The notes beneath the pieces were generated by a model, which was given only the letters and a program-made list of their open reading frames with translations, did not search any database and was not told where the DNA came from. The translations under genes were made by a program, and so were the position numbers. 64,000 bases of DNA from an uncultured Gilliamella sp. (GTDB lineage Bacteria > Pseudomonadota > Gammaproteobacteria > Enterobacterales > Orbaceae), in NCBI GenBank assembly GCA_946480175.1, contig CAMLIK010000003.1, positions 1 to 64,000 of the forward strand, given 5' to 3'. The first letter of the stretch is position 1, and the number at the start of each line of letters is the position of its first letter. This document shows positions 8,327 through 20,402 of the stretch, one piece after another.

Positions 8327-9954
8327 TGGGATCTCAACGTAATATTTTAGTCATTGCTTTACTTTTTGTTTCTTTCCTGATTTGGAAAGCATGGGAAGAC
8401 GATCATGCACCCAAATCACCAATAGCTAATCAATTGACACAACAAATTGGTGAAGATAATTCAACAGCAAATTTTGTGCAAGGTAAAACAATTTCCATTA
8501 AATCTGATGTATTGTCATTAACGGTTAATACCTATGGTGGCGATGTGCAAGCAGCCCAATTGTTGAAATATGAGCAGTCTCTTCATTCAGGTACACCTTT
8601 CCAACTTCTTACCTCTGAGCCTGATTTTATTTACATTGCTGAAAGTGGATTAACCGGTAAAGATGGTCCAGATAATGCCAGCCAAGGTTCAAAAAGACCA
8701 GTATATCAAACAGCTCAATCTGAATATGTTTTAGCTGATGGTCAAGATGAGTTAAAGGTCCCATTTACATATCAAGTTAATGATGTAACTTATACTAAAT
8801 ATTACATTTTACATCGTGGTAACTATGCAATTGATGTGCAATACGAGGTTAATAACCAAAGCCAAAATCCTTTAGAAGTATCAATGTATGGTCAATTGAA
8901 ACAAACTATTGAACTACCTAAAGATGCCGTTACCGAAGGTGGAGGTGGATTGGGCTTAAGCGCCTTCCGTGGTACAGCTTATTCTAGTGCGGACACCAAT
9001 TATAGTAAATATAGTTTCAGTGATATCAAAGATAAAGCGTTGAGCGTTGAAACAAATACTGGTTGGATTGCTATGTTGCAACACTACTTTGCTTCTGCTT
9101 GGGTTCCGGCGCAGGATCAAACTAATCTATTCTATTCACGTGCAACAGCTAATAACTCACAAGCAACAATTGGCTTTAAAGGTGAAACAACCGTTATTCA
9201 ACCAGGTAAAACACAATCAATTAATGCCAAACTATGGTTAGGTCCTGAAATTCAAAGTGAATTGAAAGAAACCGCGAATCATCTTGATTTAATCGTGGAT
9301 TATGGTTGGTTATGGTTCTTATCTCAACCACTGTTTTATTTATTAAAATTTATCCATAGCTTTATTGGTAATTGGGGCTTCTCAATAATAGTTATCACCT
9401 TTATTGTGCGTGGTATTTTATTCCCATTAACACGAGCACAATATCGTTCAATGGCTAAAATGAAGTTATTACAACCTCGTTTACAGGCACTAAAAGAGCG
9501 TTACGGTGATGATAGACAAAAAATGAGCATGGAAACAATGGCACTTTATAAACAAGAAAAGGTTAATCCTCTTGGTGGCTGTTTACCGTTGTTGATTCAA
9601 ATGCCAATTTTCCTGTCATTATTTTACATGTTGGGTAATACGGTTGAATTACGTCATGCGCCATTTGCACTTTGGATCCATGATCTATCTGCACAAGACC
9701 CATATTATGTTTTCCCATTATTAATGGGGGCGACAATGTTCTTAATTCAAAAAATGTCACCAACGCCGGTTACCGATCCTTTACAACAAAAATTAATGAC
9801 TTATATGCCATTGATATTTACGGTATTCTTCTTATGGTTCCCATCAGGTTTAGTTTTATACTATATCGTAAGTAATTTATTCACGATTGCTCAGCAACGT
9901 ATAATTTACTGGGAGCTTGAGAAAAAAGGTCTTCACGAGAAGAAAAAGAAATAA
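8326..9954 (+). CDS. yidC: YidC, membrane protein insertase
   Basis: YidC (Oxa1 family) inserts and folds inner-membrane proteins alone or with SecYEG. The 542-residue protein has an N-terminal anchor ([18 protein letters not shown]) and a large periplasmic domain to about 330. The conserved five-helix region follows, with [29 protein letters not shown] holding the hydrophilic groove Arg. [17 protein letters not shown] comes next, and the basic tail is [11 protein letters not shown]. Length and order are as in E. coli (548 residues). mnmE, which follows yidC in E. coli, is absent; a terminator and nudC come next. Confidence 0.97.
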   Translation: MGSQRNILVIALLFVSFLIWKAWEDDHAPKSPIANQLTQQIGEDNSTANFVQGKTISIKSDVLSLTVNTYGGDVQAAQLLKYEQSLHSGTPFQLLTSEPDFIYIAESGLTGKDGPDNASQGSKRPVYQTAQSEYVLADGQDELKVPFTYQVNDVTYTKYYILHRGNYAIDVQYEVNNQSQNPLEVSMYGQLKQTIELPKDAVTEGGGGLGLSAFRGTAYSSADTNYSKYSFSDIKDKALSVETNTGWIAMLQHYFASAWVPAQDQTNLFYSRATANNSQATIGFKGETTVIQPGKTQSINAKLWLGPEIQSELKETANHLDLIVDYGWLWFLSQPLFYLLKFIHSFIGNWGFSIIVITFIVRGILFPLTRAQYRSMAKMKLLQPRLQALKERYGDDRQKMSMETMALYKQEKVNPLGGCLPLLIQMPIFLSLFYMLGNTVELRHAPFALWIHDLSAQDPYYVFPLLMGATMFLIQKMSPTPVTDPLQQKLMTYMPLIFTVFFLWFPSGLVLYYIVSNLFTIAQQRIIYWELEKKGLHEKKKK

Positions 9955-9961
9955 TGTTGAT

Positions 9962-9989
9962 AAAAGGGGGGGAGTAAAATCCTCCTTTT
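9962..9989 (+). terminator. Terminator after yidC
   Basis: AAAAGG followed by more G bases from 9962 pairs with TCCTCCTTTT at 9980-9989 across a short A-rich loop, with a T-run at the base. It begins seven bases after the yidC stop and should end the rpmH-yidC transcript. Confidence 0.8.
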
Positions 9990-10017
9990 TAGTTGTTATT
10001 TTTTGGGTATTGATGTA

Positions 10018-10818
10018 ATGAATATACAAAAACAATTTAATTTAGTTGGTAACGAAAAAGGTTATTGGTTTGTTAGTCAAAATGGACGATTATGGTTGCC
10101 TGATGGTGAAGTTCCTAATGGTATCGCTAGTGAATTTGGATTTACTAATCAATTAGCTCAACCAATTGGTGAGTGGAATGGACAAACCGCTTGGTTGATT
10201 TGCCAAGAAATGAAAAATTCAATGGGTACTATTAGACCTTTACTCAATAGTGAGGATCAATCATTATTTAATATGGCTGGCAGGGCAGTGCAGTTGTCAG
10301 AGTTTTATCGTTCTCATAGATATTGCGGTTATTGTGGTCATGAGATGCATATTAGTAAAACAGAATGGTGTTGTCTATGTGATCATTGTCATCAACGTTA
10401 TTATCCACAAATTTCTCCATCAATTATTGTCGCTATTAGAGATAAAAACAAAATTTTATTGGCAAAACATGTCCGGCATAATCAAGAAAATCTATACACT
10501 GTATTAGCCGGTTTTACAGAGATTGGTGAGACAATGGAAATGACCGTTGCCCGTGAAGTGTATGAAGAGTCAAAGATAAAAATTAAAAATATTCGTTATG
10601 TTGGTTCACAGCCTTGGCCATTTCCTAATTCTATGATGATGGCTTATTTAGCTGATTATGAGAGTGGAGAAATTACCATCGATAAAAATGAGTTAGTAGA
10701 AGCAAATTGGTATCATTATTCACAATTACCGAAAATACCAGAATATGGAACGATAGCAAGGCGTTTGATTGAAGATACTCTAATACTTTGCCGTGAATAT
10801 GATGAATATGGTGAGTAA
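10018..10818 (+). CDS. nudC: NudC, NAD-capped RNA hydrolase / NADH pyrophosphatase
   Basis: NudC cleaves NAD(H) and removes NAD caps from RNA 5' ends. The 266-residue protein has a zinc ribbon with CGYCGHEM and [13 protein letters not shown] (about residues 99-126). A Nudix box follows with [20 protein letters not shown], then the NudC-specific SQPWPFP motif. I placed the start at the ATG at 10018, with GGG 10 bases upstream; an in-frame TTG at 10003 would add five residues. It sits alone between the yidC terminator and convergent hemB. Confidence 0.94.
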   Translation: MNIQKQFNLVGNEKGYWFVSQNGRLWLPDGEVPNGIASEFGFTNQLAQPIGEWNGQTAWLICQEMKNSMGTIRPLLNSEDQSLFNMAGRAVQLSEFYRSHRYCGYCGHEMHISKTEWCCLCDHCHQRYYPQISPSIIVAIRDKNKILLAKHVRHNQENLYTVLAGFTEIGETMEMTVAREVYEESKIKIKNIRYVGSQPWPFPNSMMMAYLADYESGEITIDKNELVEANWYHYSQLPKIPEYGTIARRLIEDTLILCREYDEYGE

Positions 10819-10832
10819 AACTCATCATATTC
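10804..10832. terminator. Hairpin overlapping the nudC stop, possible terminator
   Basis: GAATATGGTGAGT at 10804-10816 pairs with ACTCATCATATTC at 10820-10832 with one wobble and a three-base loop. It covers the nudC stop codon. No strong T-run follows on either strand, so its strength as a terminator is doubtful. The remaining 130 bases to the end of hemB hold no gene. Confidence 0.5.
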
Positions 10833-10964
10833 ACATTATTTAATAAGTTATAGATATTCAATGGTTCTAATTAAATTAATCGTACTAGAATGCTCTCTTA
10901 TTGCTGTATAAATAACTTGAGTTTAGTTATAAGTTGCCCATTGAAGCTAGTTGAGTTAAAACTT

Positions 10965-12011
<1,047 letters not shown>

Positions 12012-12077
12012 TTATTATCTGACTCAAAAGCAGGATTATCAAATAATTTGTTATGTGGTAATTATACGATATTTTAC

Positions 12078-12107
12078 TTTACAACTTATATAAATTAGAG
12101 GTAAAAT
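12078..12107 (+). promoter_or_regulatory. Possible sigma-70 promoter for rpsU-dnaG-rpoD
   Basis: TTTACA at 12078-12083 and TAAAAT at 12102-12107 are 18 bases apart and about 55 bases before rpsU. In such AT-rich DNA this match could be chance. Confidence 0.35.
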
Positions 12108-12149
12108 TGCGCACTAATTTTAGTCCCTTGTGATATTAACCAAATTTGA

Positions 12150-12377
<228 letters not shown>

Positions 12378-12429
12378 TATTTATACTGAAAATTTAAATT
12401 TATTTATATTTTTAATATGAAAATTTTAA

Positions 12430-12456
12430 CAAGCCGTATTATGACTACGGCTTGTT
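12430..12456 (+). terminator. Intra-operon hairpin between rpsU and dnaG (leaky terminator)
   Basis: ACAAGCCGTA at 12430-12439 pairs perfectly with TACGGCTTGT at 12447-12456. The bases after the stem (TGTCTTTGTG) are a poor T-run, so it should be only partly effective. A partial terminator at this place is known in the E. coli operon, where it keeps primase far less abundant than S21. Confidence 0.75.
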
Positions 12457-12492
12457 GTCTTTGTGTAATTCCGTAAATGGTTGAATTTTATC

Positions 12493-14274
12493 ATGAAAGG
12501 TCTTATTCCTCGCGATTTTATTTTGGATTTGCTTGCCCGCACAAATATTCTTGATGTAATAGGTAAGCGCGTTAAAATGAAAAAAAAGGGAAATAATTAT
12601 TTTGGTTGTTGTCCTTTTCATGATGAAAAAACCGCTTCTTTTTCATTAAATGAAAAAAAACAAATTTACTACTGCTTTGGATGTGGTGCATCAGGTTCTG
12701 CTGTAAATTTTTTAATGCAGTATGAACGACTAACGTTTCCTGAAGCCATTGAAGAAATTGCTAGTATGCAAGGCATTCGTGTTCCTTACACGGAAAGTGA
12801 TAGCAATCAAGCTGATCAATCAAAGCAAATTGAATCGCGTAATTTGCGTCGTGATCTCTACTCCTTGATGGCAAAAATCACCGATTTCTACCAACAGCAA
12901 TTAGCATTATCAACTTCAAAAGATGCTCATATGTATCTTGAGCAACGTGGTTTAAATCAAGAAATTATAACTAGATATAAAATAGGTTATGCCCCTAATG
13001 AATGGCGTTTAACTTCACAAAATGTAGTAAAAACTAAAGCTGAAACAAAATTATATAATCAAGCTGGTATGTTAGTTACCAATGATAGTGGTAATCAATA
13101 TGATCGTTTCCGTGGTCGTATAATGTTTCCAATTCGCGATAGGCAAGGTAATGTCATTGCTTTTGGTGGTAGAACGATTGTTAATGATTCAGCCAAATAT
13201 ATTAATTCACCAGAAACGCCAATTTTTCATAAAGGTTTCCAATTGTATGGTCTTTATGAAGCGCAAGAGGTTAATCGAAATCCAGAACAACTGATTGTGG
13301 TTGAAGGATATATGGATGTCGTATCACTTGCTCAATACGGAGTTGATTATGCGGTTGCTGCATTAGGTACATCAACCTCTGAAGAACATATCAAATTATT
13401 ATTTAGAGCAACTGATTCTGTCATATTTTGTTATGATGGTGATAATGCAGGGCGAAGCGCAGCTTGGCGAGCACTTAACGTATTACTACCTTGTTTGATT
13501 GATGGTAAAGAAATTACTTTCGCTTTTTTACCACAAGATGAAGATCCTGACAGTTTTGTGCGTAAAGTTGGTAAAGACGGTTTTGAAGATTATGTAAAAA
13601 ATTCTCCTAATTTATCTGAATTTTTATTTGATGAATTATTAAAACAAGTTGACCTAAAAACTGCTGAAGGTAAAGCTAAATTGAGTTCGCTTGCCATACC
13701 TTTACTTGAGCAAGTTAAAGCAAAAGCATTCAGACTTAATTTACTTCAGAAATTAGGTCGTTATTTAGGCCTACTTGATATATCACAAATAGAACAACTC
13801 ATTGCCGCTAATCAAAATAAAGGTGAAAATAAACCTATTGAAGCCGTGTCTGCACCGCAGATGAAATTAACGACTATGCGGATTTTGATTGGTTTATTAC
13901 TGCAATATCCGAATATGGTTAAATTGGTTGCAGATATTAATGTTATGCGACAAGTTAATTTAGCTGGCATAGATATATTTATTGAGCTACTTGAATTATG
14001 CCAACAATACCCAAATATAACTACAGCACAGATATTAACAGAGTGTACCAGTCGACCATTTTATAAACAGTTAAGTCGTTTAGCTACATGGGAGTACCAT
14101 TACCAAGATGATGAAATAGAATCAATTTTTTCTAATACTTTAAAAGAGTTATATGATAATATACTCGCCCAAAGGCAAGATGAACTGATCGCAAAAGAGA
14201 GAGTCTCCGGATTAAGTACCGCAGAGAAAAAAGAATTAGCGACATTGATACTTGTTTTATCAAAAAAAGACTAA
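12493..14274 (+). CDS. dnaG: DnaG, DNA primase
   Basis: DnaG makes the RNA primers for DNA replication. The 593-residue protein has the N-terminal zinc site C40, H43, C61 and C64 (CCPFHDEKTASF and YYCFGCGASG). A TOPRIM domain follows with VVEGYMDVVSLAQYG and FCYDGDNAGRSAAWRA, and the C-terminal helicase-binding domain starts near 430. It resembles E. coli DnaG throughout (581 residues). I chose the ATG at 12493 because MKGLIPRDFI aligns with the family; an in-frame TTG at 12481 would add four residues. It is the second gene of the rpsU-dnaG-rpoD operon. Confidence 0.97.
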   Translation: MKGLIPRDFILDLLARTNILDVIGKRVKMKKKGNNYFGCCPFHDEKTASFSLNEKKQIYYCFGCGASGSAVNFLMQYERLTFPEAIEEIASMQGIRVPYTESDSNQADQSKQIESRNLRRDLYSLMAKITDFYQQQLALSTSKDAHMYLEQRGLNQEIITRYKIGYAPNEWRLTSQNVVKTKAETKLYNQAGMLVTNDSGNQYDRFRGRIMFPIRDRQGNVIAFGGRTIVNDSAKYINSPETPIFHKGFQLYGLYEAQEVNRNPEQLIVVEGYMDVVSLAQYGVDYAVAALGTSTSEEHIKLLFRATDSVIFCYDGDNAGRSAAWRALNVLLPCLIDGKEITFAFLPQDEDPDSFVRKVGKDGFEDYVKNSPNLSEFLFDELLKQVDLKTAEGKAKLSSLAIPLLEQVKAKAFRLNLLQKLGRYLGLLDISQIEQLIAANQNKGENKPIEAVSAPQMKLTTMRILIGLLLQYPNMVKLVADINVMRQVNLAGIDIFIELLELCQQYPNITTAQILTECTSRPFYKQLSRLATWEYHYQDDEIESIFSNTLKELYDNILAQRQDELIAKERVSGLSTAEKKELATLILVLSKKD

Positions 14275-14284
14275 ATATACAGGG

Positions 14285-14318
14285 TATGTGCAGCAAACTA
14301 TTTTTTATTCTGCACATA
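14285..14318 (+). other. RNA hairpin between dnaG and rpoD
   Basis: TATGTGCAG at 14285-14293 pairs perfectly with CTGCACATA at 14310-14318 around a 16-base AU-rich loop. No T-run follows, so it is not a simple terminator. In E. coli the message is cut by RNase E between dnaG and rpoD, and this structure is a candidate processing or stability element. A TATAAT string at 14317-14322 could be the -10 of an internal rpoD promoter, but no good -35 is present. Confidence 0.5.
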
Positions 14319-14355
14319 TAATATACATGACCGAATAACTAAATGGTGATACTTT

Positions 14356-16194
14356 ATGGAGCAAAATTCTCAATCACAGTTAAAACTCCTAATTATACGG
14401 GGTAAGGAGCTGGGATACCTGACCTATGCTGACGTCAATGATCACTTGCCTGAAGAAATTATTGATTCAGATCAAATTGAAGATATTATCCAAATGATCA
14501 ATGATATGGGGATTCAAGTGCTTGAAGAAGCCCCAGACTCAGATGAATTATTACTTTCAGATAATGTTCCAGATGAAGAGGCAGTTGAAGCAGCGACAGC
14601 ATTAGTTTTATCCAATGTCGAATCAGAGATAGGCCGAACTACTGACCCGGTACGTATGTATATGCGTGAAATGGGGGCGGTTGAACTATTGACCCGTGAA
14701 GGCGAAATTGATATCGCAAAACGTATTGAAGATGGAATTAATCAAGTTCAAACCTCAGTATCTGAATATCCAGAAGCCATTACTTACCTTTTAGAACAAT
14801 ATAATTTAATTGAAAGTGGAGAAGTTCGCTTATCCGATCTTATCACTGGTTTTGTTGATCCTAATGCTGAAGAATCAGAAGAAGAACTTCCTGAAGAGCT
14901 GGAAGACGGTGAAGAAGAGATTGACATTGACGATAGTGATGATGAAAGTGAAGAAGAAAGTGATTCTTCAGCTGATGATGATGCTTCTATCGATCCGGAA
15001 GTTGCAAAAGCGAAATTTGCTGAACTGCAAGAGCAACATAACAAAACTTCTGCTGCAATCAAAAAATATGGCCGTGCTCATAAAAAAGCACAGCAAGAAA
15101 TTGAAAATTTATCTGAAGTTTTCAAACAATTTCGGTTAGTTGGCAAACAGTTTGATATTCTCGTTAATAATATGAGAAGCATGATGGATCGAGTAAGATC
15201 ACATGAACGTGTTATTATGCGAATCTGTGTTGAGCAATGTAAAATGCCGAAAAAGCAGTTTATGACGCATTTTACCGGCAATGAAAACAATATGGACTGG
15301 TTTAAAAAAGCCAGTACTAGTAAAAGTGTGTTTGCCGCTAAATTAAAAGAGTTTGAATCGTCAATTGAAGAGCAAATTATTGCTTTACAAAAAATTGAAA
15401 CAGAAACGAATCTCTCTATTGAGCAAATCAAAGATATTAATAGAAGAATGTCTATTGGTGAAGCTAAGGCGCGACGCGCTAAAAAAGAGATGGTTGAAGC
15501 AAACTTACGTTTAGTGATTTCAATTGCTAAAAAATATACCAACCGTGGTTTACAATTCCTAGACCTTATTCAAGAAGGTAATATTGGATTGATGAAAGCT
15601 GTTGATAAGTTTGAATATCGCCGAGGATATAAATTCTCGACTTATGCAACTTGGTGGATTAGACAAGCTATCACTCGTTCAATTGCTGACCAAGCAAGAA
15701 CAATTCGTATCCCAGTGCATATGATTGAAACAATAAATAAGCTAAATCGTATTTCTCGTCAAATGTTACAAGAAATTGGTCGTGAGCCTACGCCAGAAGA
15801 GTTGTCTGAACGCATGCAAATGCCAGAAGAGAAAATTCGTAAAGTGTTAAAAATAGCAAAAGAACCAATTTCAATGGAAACACCAGTTGGTGATGATGAA
15901 GATTCACATTTGGGTGATTTTATTGAGGATACTGCACTTGAGCAACCATTAGATGCTGCTACATCTGAAAGTTTGCGTAGTGCAACACGTGATATTTTAT
16001 CAGGTTTAACACCACGTGAAGCAAAAGTCTTACGTATGCGATTTGGTATTGATATGAATACAGACCATACGCTTGAAGAAGTCGGTAAACAATTTGATGT
16101 AACGCGTGAACGTATTCGTCAAATTGAGGCGAAAGCACTACGTAAATTACGTCATCCTAGCCGATCTGATGTCCTTCGAAGCTTCTTAGAATAA
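14356..16194 (+). CDS. rpoD: RpoD, RNA polymerase sigma-70 factor
   Basis: RpoD is the housekeeping sigma factor. The 612-residue protein (E. coli 613) has region 1.1 at about 1-80. A very acidic stretch at about 174-217 lies in the non-conserved region. Region 2 includes [17 protein letters not shown] and [18 protein letters not shown], region 3 follows, and region 4 has the helix-turn-helix [20 protein letters not shown]. It ends [14 protein letters not shown] as in E. coli. It closes the rpsU-dnaG-rpoD operon and is followed by a strong terminator. The consensus-like promoters in this window fit a standard sigma-70. Confidence 0.98.
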   Translation: MEQNSQSQLKLLIIRGKELGYLTYADVNDHLPEEIIDSDQIEDIIQMINDMGIQVLEEAPDSDELLLSDNVPDEEAVEAATALVLSNVESEIGRTTDPVRMYMREMGAVELLTREGEIDIAKRIEDGINQVQTSVSEYPEAITYLLEQYNLIESGEVRLSDLITGFVDPNAEESEEELPEELEDGEEEIDIDDSDDESEEESDSSADDDASIDPEVAKAKFAELQEQHNKTSAAIKKYGRAHKKAQQEIENLSEVFKQFRLVGKQFDILVNNMRSMMDRVRSHERVIMRICVEQCKMPKKQFMTHFTGNENNMDWFKKASTSKSVFAAKLKEFESSIEEQIIALQKIETETNLSIEQIKDINRRMSIGEAKARRAKKEMVEANLRLVISIAKKYTNRGLQFLDLIQEGNIGLMKAVDKFEYRRGYKFSTYATWWIRQAITRSIADQARTIRIPVHMIETINKLNRISRQMLQEIGREPTPEELSERMQMPEEKIRKVLKIAKEPISMETPVGDDEDSHLGDFIEDTALEQPLDAATSESLRSATRDILSGLTPREAKVLRMRFGIDMNTDHTLEEVGKQFDVTRERIRQIEAKALRKLRHPSRSDVLRSFLE

Positions 16195-16211
16195 ACTATT
16201 ATTTCTTATAC

Positions 16212-16237
16212 ATCGCCACTTTTGTGGCGATTTTTTT
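16212..16237 (+). terminator. Terminator of the rpsU-dnaG-rpoD operon
   Basis: ATCGCCAC at 16212-16219 pairs with GTGGCGAT at 16224-16231 over a TTTT loop and runs into seven T bases. It starts 18 bases after the rpoD stop and is a textbook intrinsic terminator. Confidence 0.93.
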
Positions 16238-16257
16238 AATTAATCAAACTGATATCA

Positions 16258-17228
16258 TGAATATACTTCAACGCTTTAAAATTGATTCATTCTTGCTGAT
16301 TTTGATTGGTATTGTGACTACGGCAAGTATTTTTCCATGTAAAGGTGAAGCAAAGGTTATTTTTGAAAATCTTACTACTTTTGCTATTGGTCTATTGTTT
16401 TTTATGCATGGTGCAAAACTGTCATTTGATGCGATAATTATTGGCATAAAAAATTGGCGGCTGCATTTATTAATATTCATTATTACCTTCTTAGTATTCC
16501 CTATTTTAGGGGTAATGATGCAAGTACTTGTCCCAACTTTCTTATCAGAAGAGTTTTATTTAGGCTTTGTTTATCTTTGTGTTTTACCGGCCACCGTCCA
16601 GTCTGCGATTGCTTTTACATCAATTGCAAAGGGTAATGTCGCCGCTGCTATCTGTAGTGCTTCTGCCTCTACGCTATTAGGTGTCTTCATCACACCGGTA
16701 TTAGTTGGATTACTCATGCATACTCAAGCTGCTTCTTCAATGAACATCGTAGATGCTATTGAATCTATCATGCTTAAACTGATGTTGCCGTTTATTATCG
16801 GTCATTTATCAAGGCGTTTTATCGGCAAATGGGTTGATAAATATAAAAGTGTGATTTCAAAAACCGATCGTATATCAATATTATTAGTTGTTTATGTTGC
16901 TTTTAGTGATGCAGTGGTTAATGGTATTTGGTCTAAAGTTAGCTTTTTATCTCTTTTAGAAATCATTTTTTACTCAATAATTTTATTAACTATTGTGTTA
17001 TTAATTACTACTTATAGTTCACGATTATTAGGTTTTAATAAAGAAGACGAAATTACTATTGTATTTTGTGGTTCTAAAAAAAGTTTAGCCAGTGGTATTC
17101 CAATGGCGAGTGTAATTTTTCCTATATCTATAACCGGAATAATAATTTTGCCGTTAATGATTTTTCACCAAGTACAATTAATGATCTGTGCTGTTTTAGC
17201 TTCTCATTACGCGAAACGAAAAATGTAA
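16258..17228 (+). CDS. yfeH: SBF-like (bile acid:sodium symporter family) membrane transporter, YfeH-like
   Basis: This 323-residue, very hydrophobic protein has about nine or ten membrane segments. Motifs include [37 protein letters not shown] and [16 protein letters not shown], typical of the SBF-like family that includes E. coli YfeH. Members resemble sodium-coupled bile acid transporters, but the substrate is not known. The ATG at 16258 was chosen because an upstream in-frame GTG lies inside the rpoD terminator. pitA begins 68 bases downstream on the same strand, so they may be cotranscribed. Confidence 0.85.
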
Positions 17229-17296
17229 AAATTGTTTTGCTCATTAGGTTATTCTCAAGGATAATAGAGCGGCTATTAACAACAGAAAGATATATT

Positions 17297-18811
17297 ATGT
17301 TTCATCTATTTGCTGATTTAGACTTTTCTACGATTATATTATTAGTTTTAGCGCTATTTTTTGTTCTTTTTTATGAAGCAATTAATGGATTTCATGACAC
17401 CGCCAATGCTGTTGCGACAGTAATATATACTCGAGCATTAAAGGAACAGCTCGCTGTTTTTATGGCCGGTATGTTCAACTTTTTTGGGGTATTGCTTGGT
17501 GGACTTAGTGTTGCTTATGCAATTGTTCATCTTTTACCTACTGATTTATTACTTAATGTAAGTTCAGCTCATGGATTGGCAATGGTATTTTCGATTCTAT
17601 TTGCCGCTATTATTTGGAATTTGGGTACTTGGTATGTAGGTATCCCTGCTTCTAGTTCGCACACGCTGATTGGTGCCATTATTGGTGTTGCATTAGCTAA
17701 TGCATTTATTATGGATACATCTATCATTGATGCACTTAATATTCCTAAAATGATACAAATCTTTCTATCATTAATCATTTCACCTATTGTTGGTCTTGTT
17801 ATTGCTGGCTTAATGATTTTTTTATTACGAAAATATTGGACTCGTAAAGGACAAAGTAAAAAACGTAGTAAAAAAAGAGAGAGAATTTTTATGACACCTG
17901 AACAGCGTGAAAAGCTATATGGTAAAAAGAAACCGCCATTTTGGATTCGTATAATGCTCATTATTTCAGCTGCCGGTGTAAGTTTTTCGCACGGAGCAAA
18001 TGATGGGCAAAAAGGGATTGGTTTATTGATGCTAGTCTTAATGGGGATTGCACCGGCTGGCTTTATTGTTAACATGGGAGCATCAACCTATGAGATTACT
18101 AATACCAGAAATGCGATTCATAATATTGAAGAGTACTTTATCTCTCATAATGAAGATCTTAATTCAGTAATTGGTAAACAATCAGCGGTAGATACTGCAA
18201 TCCCAGAAAATGATTTAAATAAATATCATTGTGATTATTCAAAATCGTTTATCACCTTGGGTATTGCTAACAATCTATTTAACAAAATCAATGATTATGA
18301 CTCGCTTAACGTAGACCAACGTTCACAAGCTAGACGTATTTTATTATGTTTGTCCGATACCGTATCGCATGTAGCTAAACAACCCAATATATCTAATAAA
18401 GATAAGCAGTATTTAAAATCATTAAATAATGATTTATTAAAAACAGTTGAATATGCACCAATTTGGATAATTATCGGCGTAGCTTCGGCACTTGCTGTTG
18501 GTACTATGATAGGTTGGCGACGAGTAGCCGTTACTATCGGTGAAAAAATTGGTAAAAAAGGGATGACTTATGCACAAGGTGTTTCGGCGCAAATAACTAC
18601 GGCATTATCAATTGGTATAGCAAGTTATACTGGAATGCCAGTATCGACAACTCAAGTTCTCTCTTCATCGGTTGCAGGTACAATGATTGTCGATGGTGGA
18701 GGCGTACAAAGTAAAACCATTAAAAACATCGCGTTAACTTGGATTCTTACTTTGCCGATTTCAATTTTGTTATCTGGGTTGCTTTTTTGGCTTGCTCAAA
18801 AATTAATTTAG
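17297..18811 (+). CDS. pitA: PitA, low-affinity inorganic phosphate transporter
   Basis: PitA is a proton-coupled carrier for metal-phosphate complexes in the inner membrane. The 504-residue protein starts [13 protein letters not shown], like E. coli MLHLFAGLDL. It carries the duplicated PiT signatures [18 protein letters not shown] (about 28-45) and [14 protein letters not shown] (about 230-243). A charged cytoplasmic loop (about 265-385) separates the two halves. I used the ATG at 17297, which aligns with E. coli. uspA follows, and uspA and pitA are neighbours in E. coli too. Confidence 0.95.
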   Translation: MFHLFADLDFSTIILLVLALFFVLFYEAINGFHDTANAVATVIYTRALKEQLAVFMAGMFNFFGVLLGGLSVAYAIVHLLPTDLLLNVSSAHGLAMVFSILFAAIIWNLGTWYVGIPASSSHTLIGAIIGVALANAFIMDTSIIDALNIPKMIQIFLSLIISPIVGLVIAGLMIFLLRKYWTRKGQSKKRSKKRERIFMTPEQREKLYGKKKPPFWIRIMLIISAAGVSFSHGANDGQKGIGLLMLVLMGIAPAGFIVNMGASTYEITNTRNAIHNIEEYFISHNEDLNSVIGKQSAVDTAIPENDLNKYHCDYSKSFITLGIANNLFNKINDYDSLNVDQRSQARRILLCLSDTVSHVAKQPNISNKDKQYLKSLNNDLLKTVEYAPIWIIIGVASALAVGTMIGWRRVAVTIGEKIGKKGMTYAQGVSAQITTALSIGIASYTGMPVSTTQVLSSSVAGTMIVDGGGVQSKTIKNIALTWILTLPISILLSGLLFWLAQKLI

Positions 18812-18875
18812 TAGTAAAAAGGAAGTATAAAATTTTAATTTGATTAGAGCGTCAAAATAGGAAGGAGTGAATATT

Positions 18876-19328
18876 ATGGCTTATAAACATATTTTAGTCG
18901 CAGTGGATTTAACACCTGAAAGTGAAGTTCTAGTTGAAAAAGCAGTCTCTATGGCTAGACCATATAATGCTCAAATATCACTCATTCATGTGGGTATAAA
19001 CTATTCTGACCTTTATACCGGTTTAGTTGATATTAATATGAATGATATGAAAGATCGAATCACTGAAGATGCCCATATTGCATTGAATAAATTAGCAACT
19101 GATGCAGGTTATCCAATTGCACATACTCTTTCTGGTAATGGTGAATTTGGACAAGTATTAATTGAAGCTATTCACGAATATAGTGCGGATTTGGTTGTAT
19201 GTGGTCATCACCAAGATTTTTGGAGTAAATTAATGTCTTCGGCTCGTCAATTAATCAACAATACCCATATTGATACGTTGATTGTCCCTTTAAAAGATGA
19301 TGAGCCAACCGAAGAACCATCTAAATGA
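18876..19328 (+). CDS. uspA: UspA, universal stress protein A
   Basis: UspA is a small cytoplasmic dimer that accumulates in growth arrest and many stresses. The 150-residue product starts [29 protein letters not shown] in the E. coli pattern and contains [22 protein letters not shown]. It lacks the GxxG-9x-GS(T) ATP-binding motif of the MJ0577 subgroup, as E. coli UspA does. The ATG at 18876 has GGAAGGAG upstream. It may be read with pitA or from its own promoter in the 64-base gap. A terminator follows. Confidence 0.95.
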   Translation: MAYKHILVAVDLTPESEVLVEKAVSMARPYNAQISLIHVGINYSDLYTGLVDINMNDMKDRITEDAHIALNKLATDAGYPIAHTLSGNGEFGQVLIEAIHEYSADLVVCGHHQDFWSKLMSSARQLINNTHIDTLIVPLKDDEPTEEPSK

Positions 19329-19341
19329 AATATACGTTATG

Positions 19342-19365
19342 AACCCGCTTCTTAGCGGGTTTTTT
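19342..19365 (+). terminator. Terminator after uspA
   Basis: AACCCGCT at 19342-19349 pairs with AGCGGGTT at 19354-19361 over a TCTT loop, followed by T bases. It begins 13 bases past the uspA stop. Confidence 0.92.
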
Positions 19366-19506
19366 CTGGGTTATGCAAAAAAATTTACCAATATTTAGGC
19401 TATCAAGCTAATTGAAATTATTTTGCCACTTCACTTATGGTTGTTTTCTTTCCATATCACAAAGGTATACTCATATAACTATCATGATTATAAAAGGAGA
19501 TTAAAT

Positions 19507-20259
19507 ATGAATATTGTTTTGGTTACCGGCGCTTCATCTGGATTTGGACAAGCTATTTGTCGAAAACTTATTGCAGATGGTTATAAAGTAATTGGTGCAG
19601 CAAGACGACTTGATAAATTACAAAAACTGGCACAAGAGTTAGGGGCTAACTTTTTACCCTTAACTCTAGATGTTAGTAAAAAAGACTCTGTTGAAACAAT
19701 TTTATTACAACTACCTAAAGAATTTCAGCCTATTAATATATTAATTAATAATGCCGGATTAGCTTTAGGTTTAGAACCAGCATATGAAGCTGACTACAAT
19801 GATTGGCAAACAATGATTGAAACTAATGTTATCGGGTTAGTTCATTTAACCCATCAAATTTTACCGGGAATGGTTGAACGTAATAGTGGCTACATCATTA
19901 ATCTTGGATCTGTCGCGGGCACTTATCCTTACAAAGGTGGAAATGTTTATGGTGCTTCAAAAGCATTCGTTAAACAATTTAGCGCTAACCTCAGAACAGA
20001 TTTATTAGGCAAAAAAATTAGAGTAACAAACATTGAACCAGGATTGTGTGGAGGAACCGAATTTTCAAATGTGCGATTCCATGGTAATGCTGAACAAGCA
20101 GCTGCAGTGTATAAAGATGTGGATTTTATCACTCCAGAAGATATTGCCAATACTGTGTCATGGTTAGTTAAAACACCAAATCATTTTAATGTCAATTCAA
20201 TCGAAATTATGCCAGTGGCACAAGCTTCGGCAGGCTTATCAGTTTGCAAAGGAATTTAA
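19507..20259 (+). CDS. ydfG: YdfG, NADP-dependent 3-hydroxy acid dehydrogenase (SDR family)
   Basis: YdfG oxidises 3-hydroxy acids such as L-serine and L-allo-threonine, and reduces malonic semialdehyde. The 250-residue protein has the dinucleotide motif TGASSGFG (7-14), NNAG (81-84) and the catalytic S135, Y148 and K152 (GGNVYGASKAFVKQ). LRTDLLGKKIRVTNIEPGL and GGTEFSNVRFHG follow the E. coli enzyme closely. AAGGAG precedes the ATG at 19507; an in-frame start at 19423 would add unmatched residues. It stands alone. Confidence 0.93.
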   Translation: MNIVLVTGASSGFGQAICRKLIADGYKVIGAARRLDKLQKLAQELGANFLPLTLDVSKKDSVETILLQLPKEFQPINILINNAGLALGLEPAYEADYNDWQTMIETNVIGLVHLTHQILPGMVERNSGYIINLGSVAGTYPYKGGNVYGASKAFVKQFSANLRTDLLGKKIRVTNIEPGLCGGTEFSNVRFHGNAEQAAAVYKDVDFITPEDIANTVSWLVKTPNHFNVNSIEIMPVAQASAGLSVCKGI

Positions 20260-20274
20260 GGTGAAATTAAATAG

Positions 20275-20294
20275 GCATTGAATGATATCAATGC
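20275..20294 (+). terminator. Weak hairpin after ydfG
   Basis: GCATTGA at 20275-20281 pairs with TCAATGC at 20288-20294, followed by TTT and an A-rich stretch. It is a possible weak terminator of ydfG. Confidence 0.45.
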
Positions 20295-20341
20295 TTTAAA
20301 TAAAAAATATTAAAAAAATAGAATTGATAAACAAAATAGAC

Positions 20342-20370
20342 TTGCACTTATGTTAATGGGTTGCTATTCT
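20342..20370 (+). promoter_or_regulatory. Candidate promoter of the small gene at 20403
   Basis: TTGCAC at 20342-20347 and TATTCT at 20365-20370 are 17 bases apart, with a TGC extended -10 element. A GAGG ribosome site at 20391-20394 and an ATG at 20403 follow. Confidence 0.5.
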
Positions 20371-20402
20371 TTTTGCTTGTGATTTTGATTGAGGTTTTAG
20401 CA

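Noticed and set aside
10003..10017. TTG start for nudC five codons upstream
   Set aside because: The ATG at 10018 has GGG upstream at acceptable spacing and gives the better family alignment.
14784..15062. Minus-strand Ser-rich open frame inside rpoD
   Set aside because: It is the mirror of the acidic Glu/Asp codon stretch of rpoD and has no independent signals.
16224..16257. GTG start for the SBF-like transporter
   Set aside because: It lies inside the rpoD terminator hairpin; the ATG at 16258 starts the family-like sequence.
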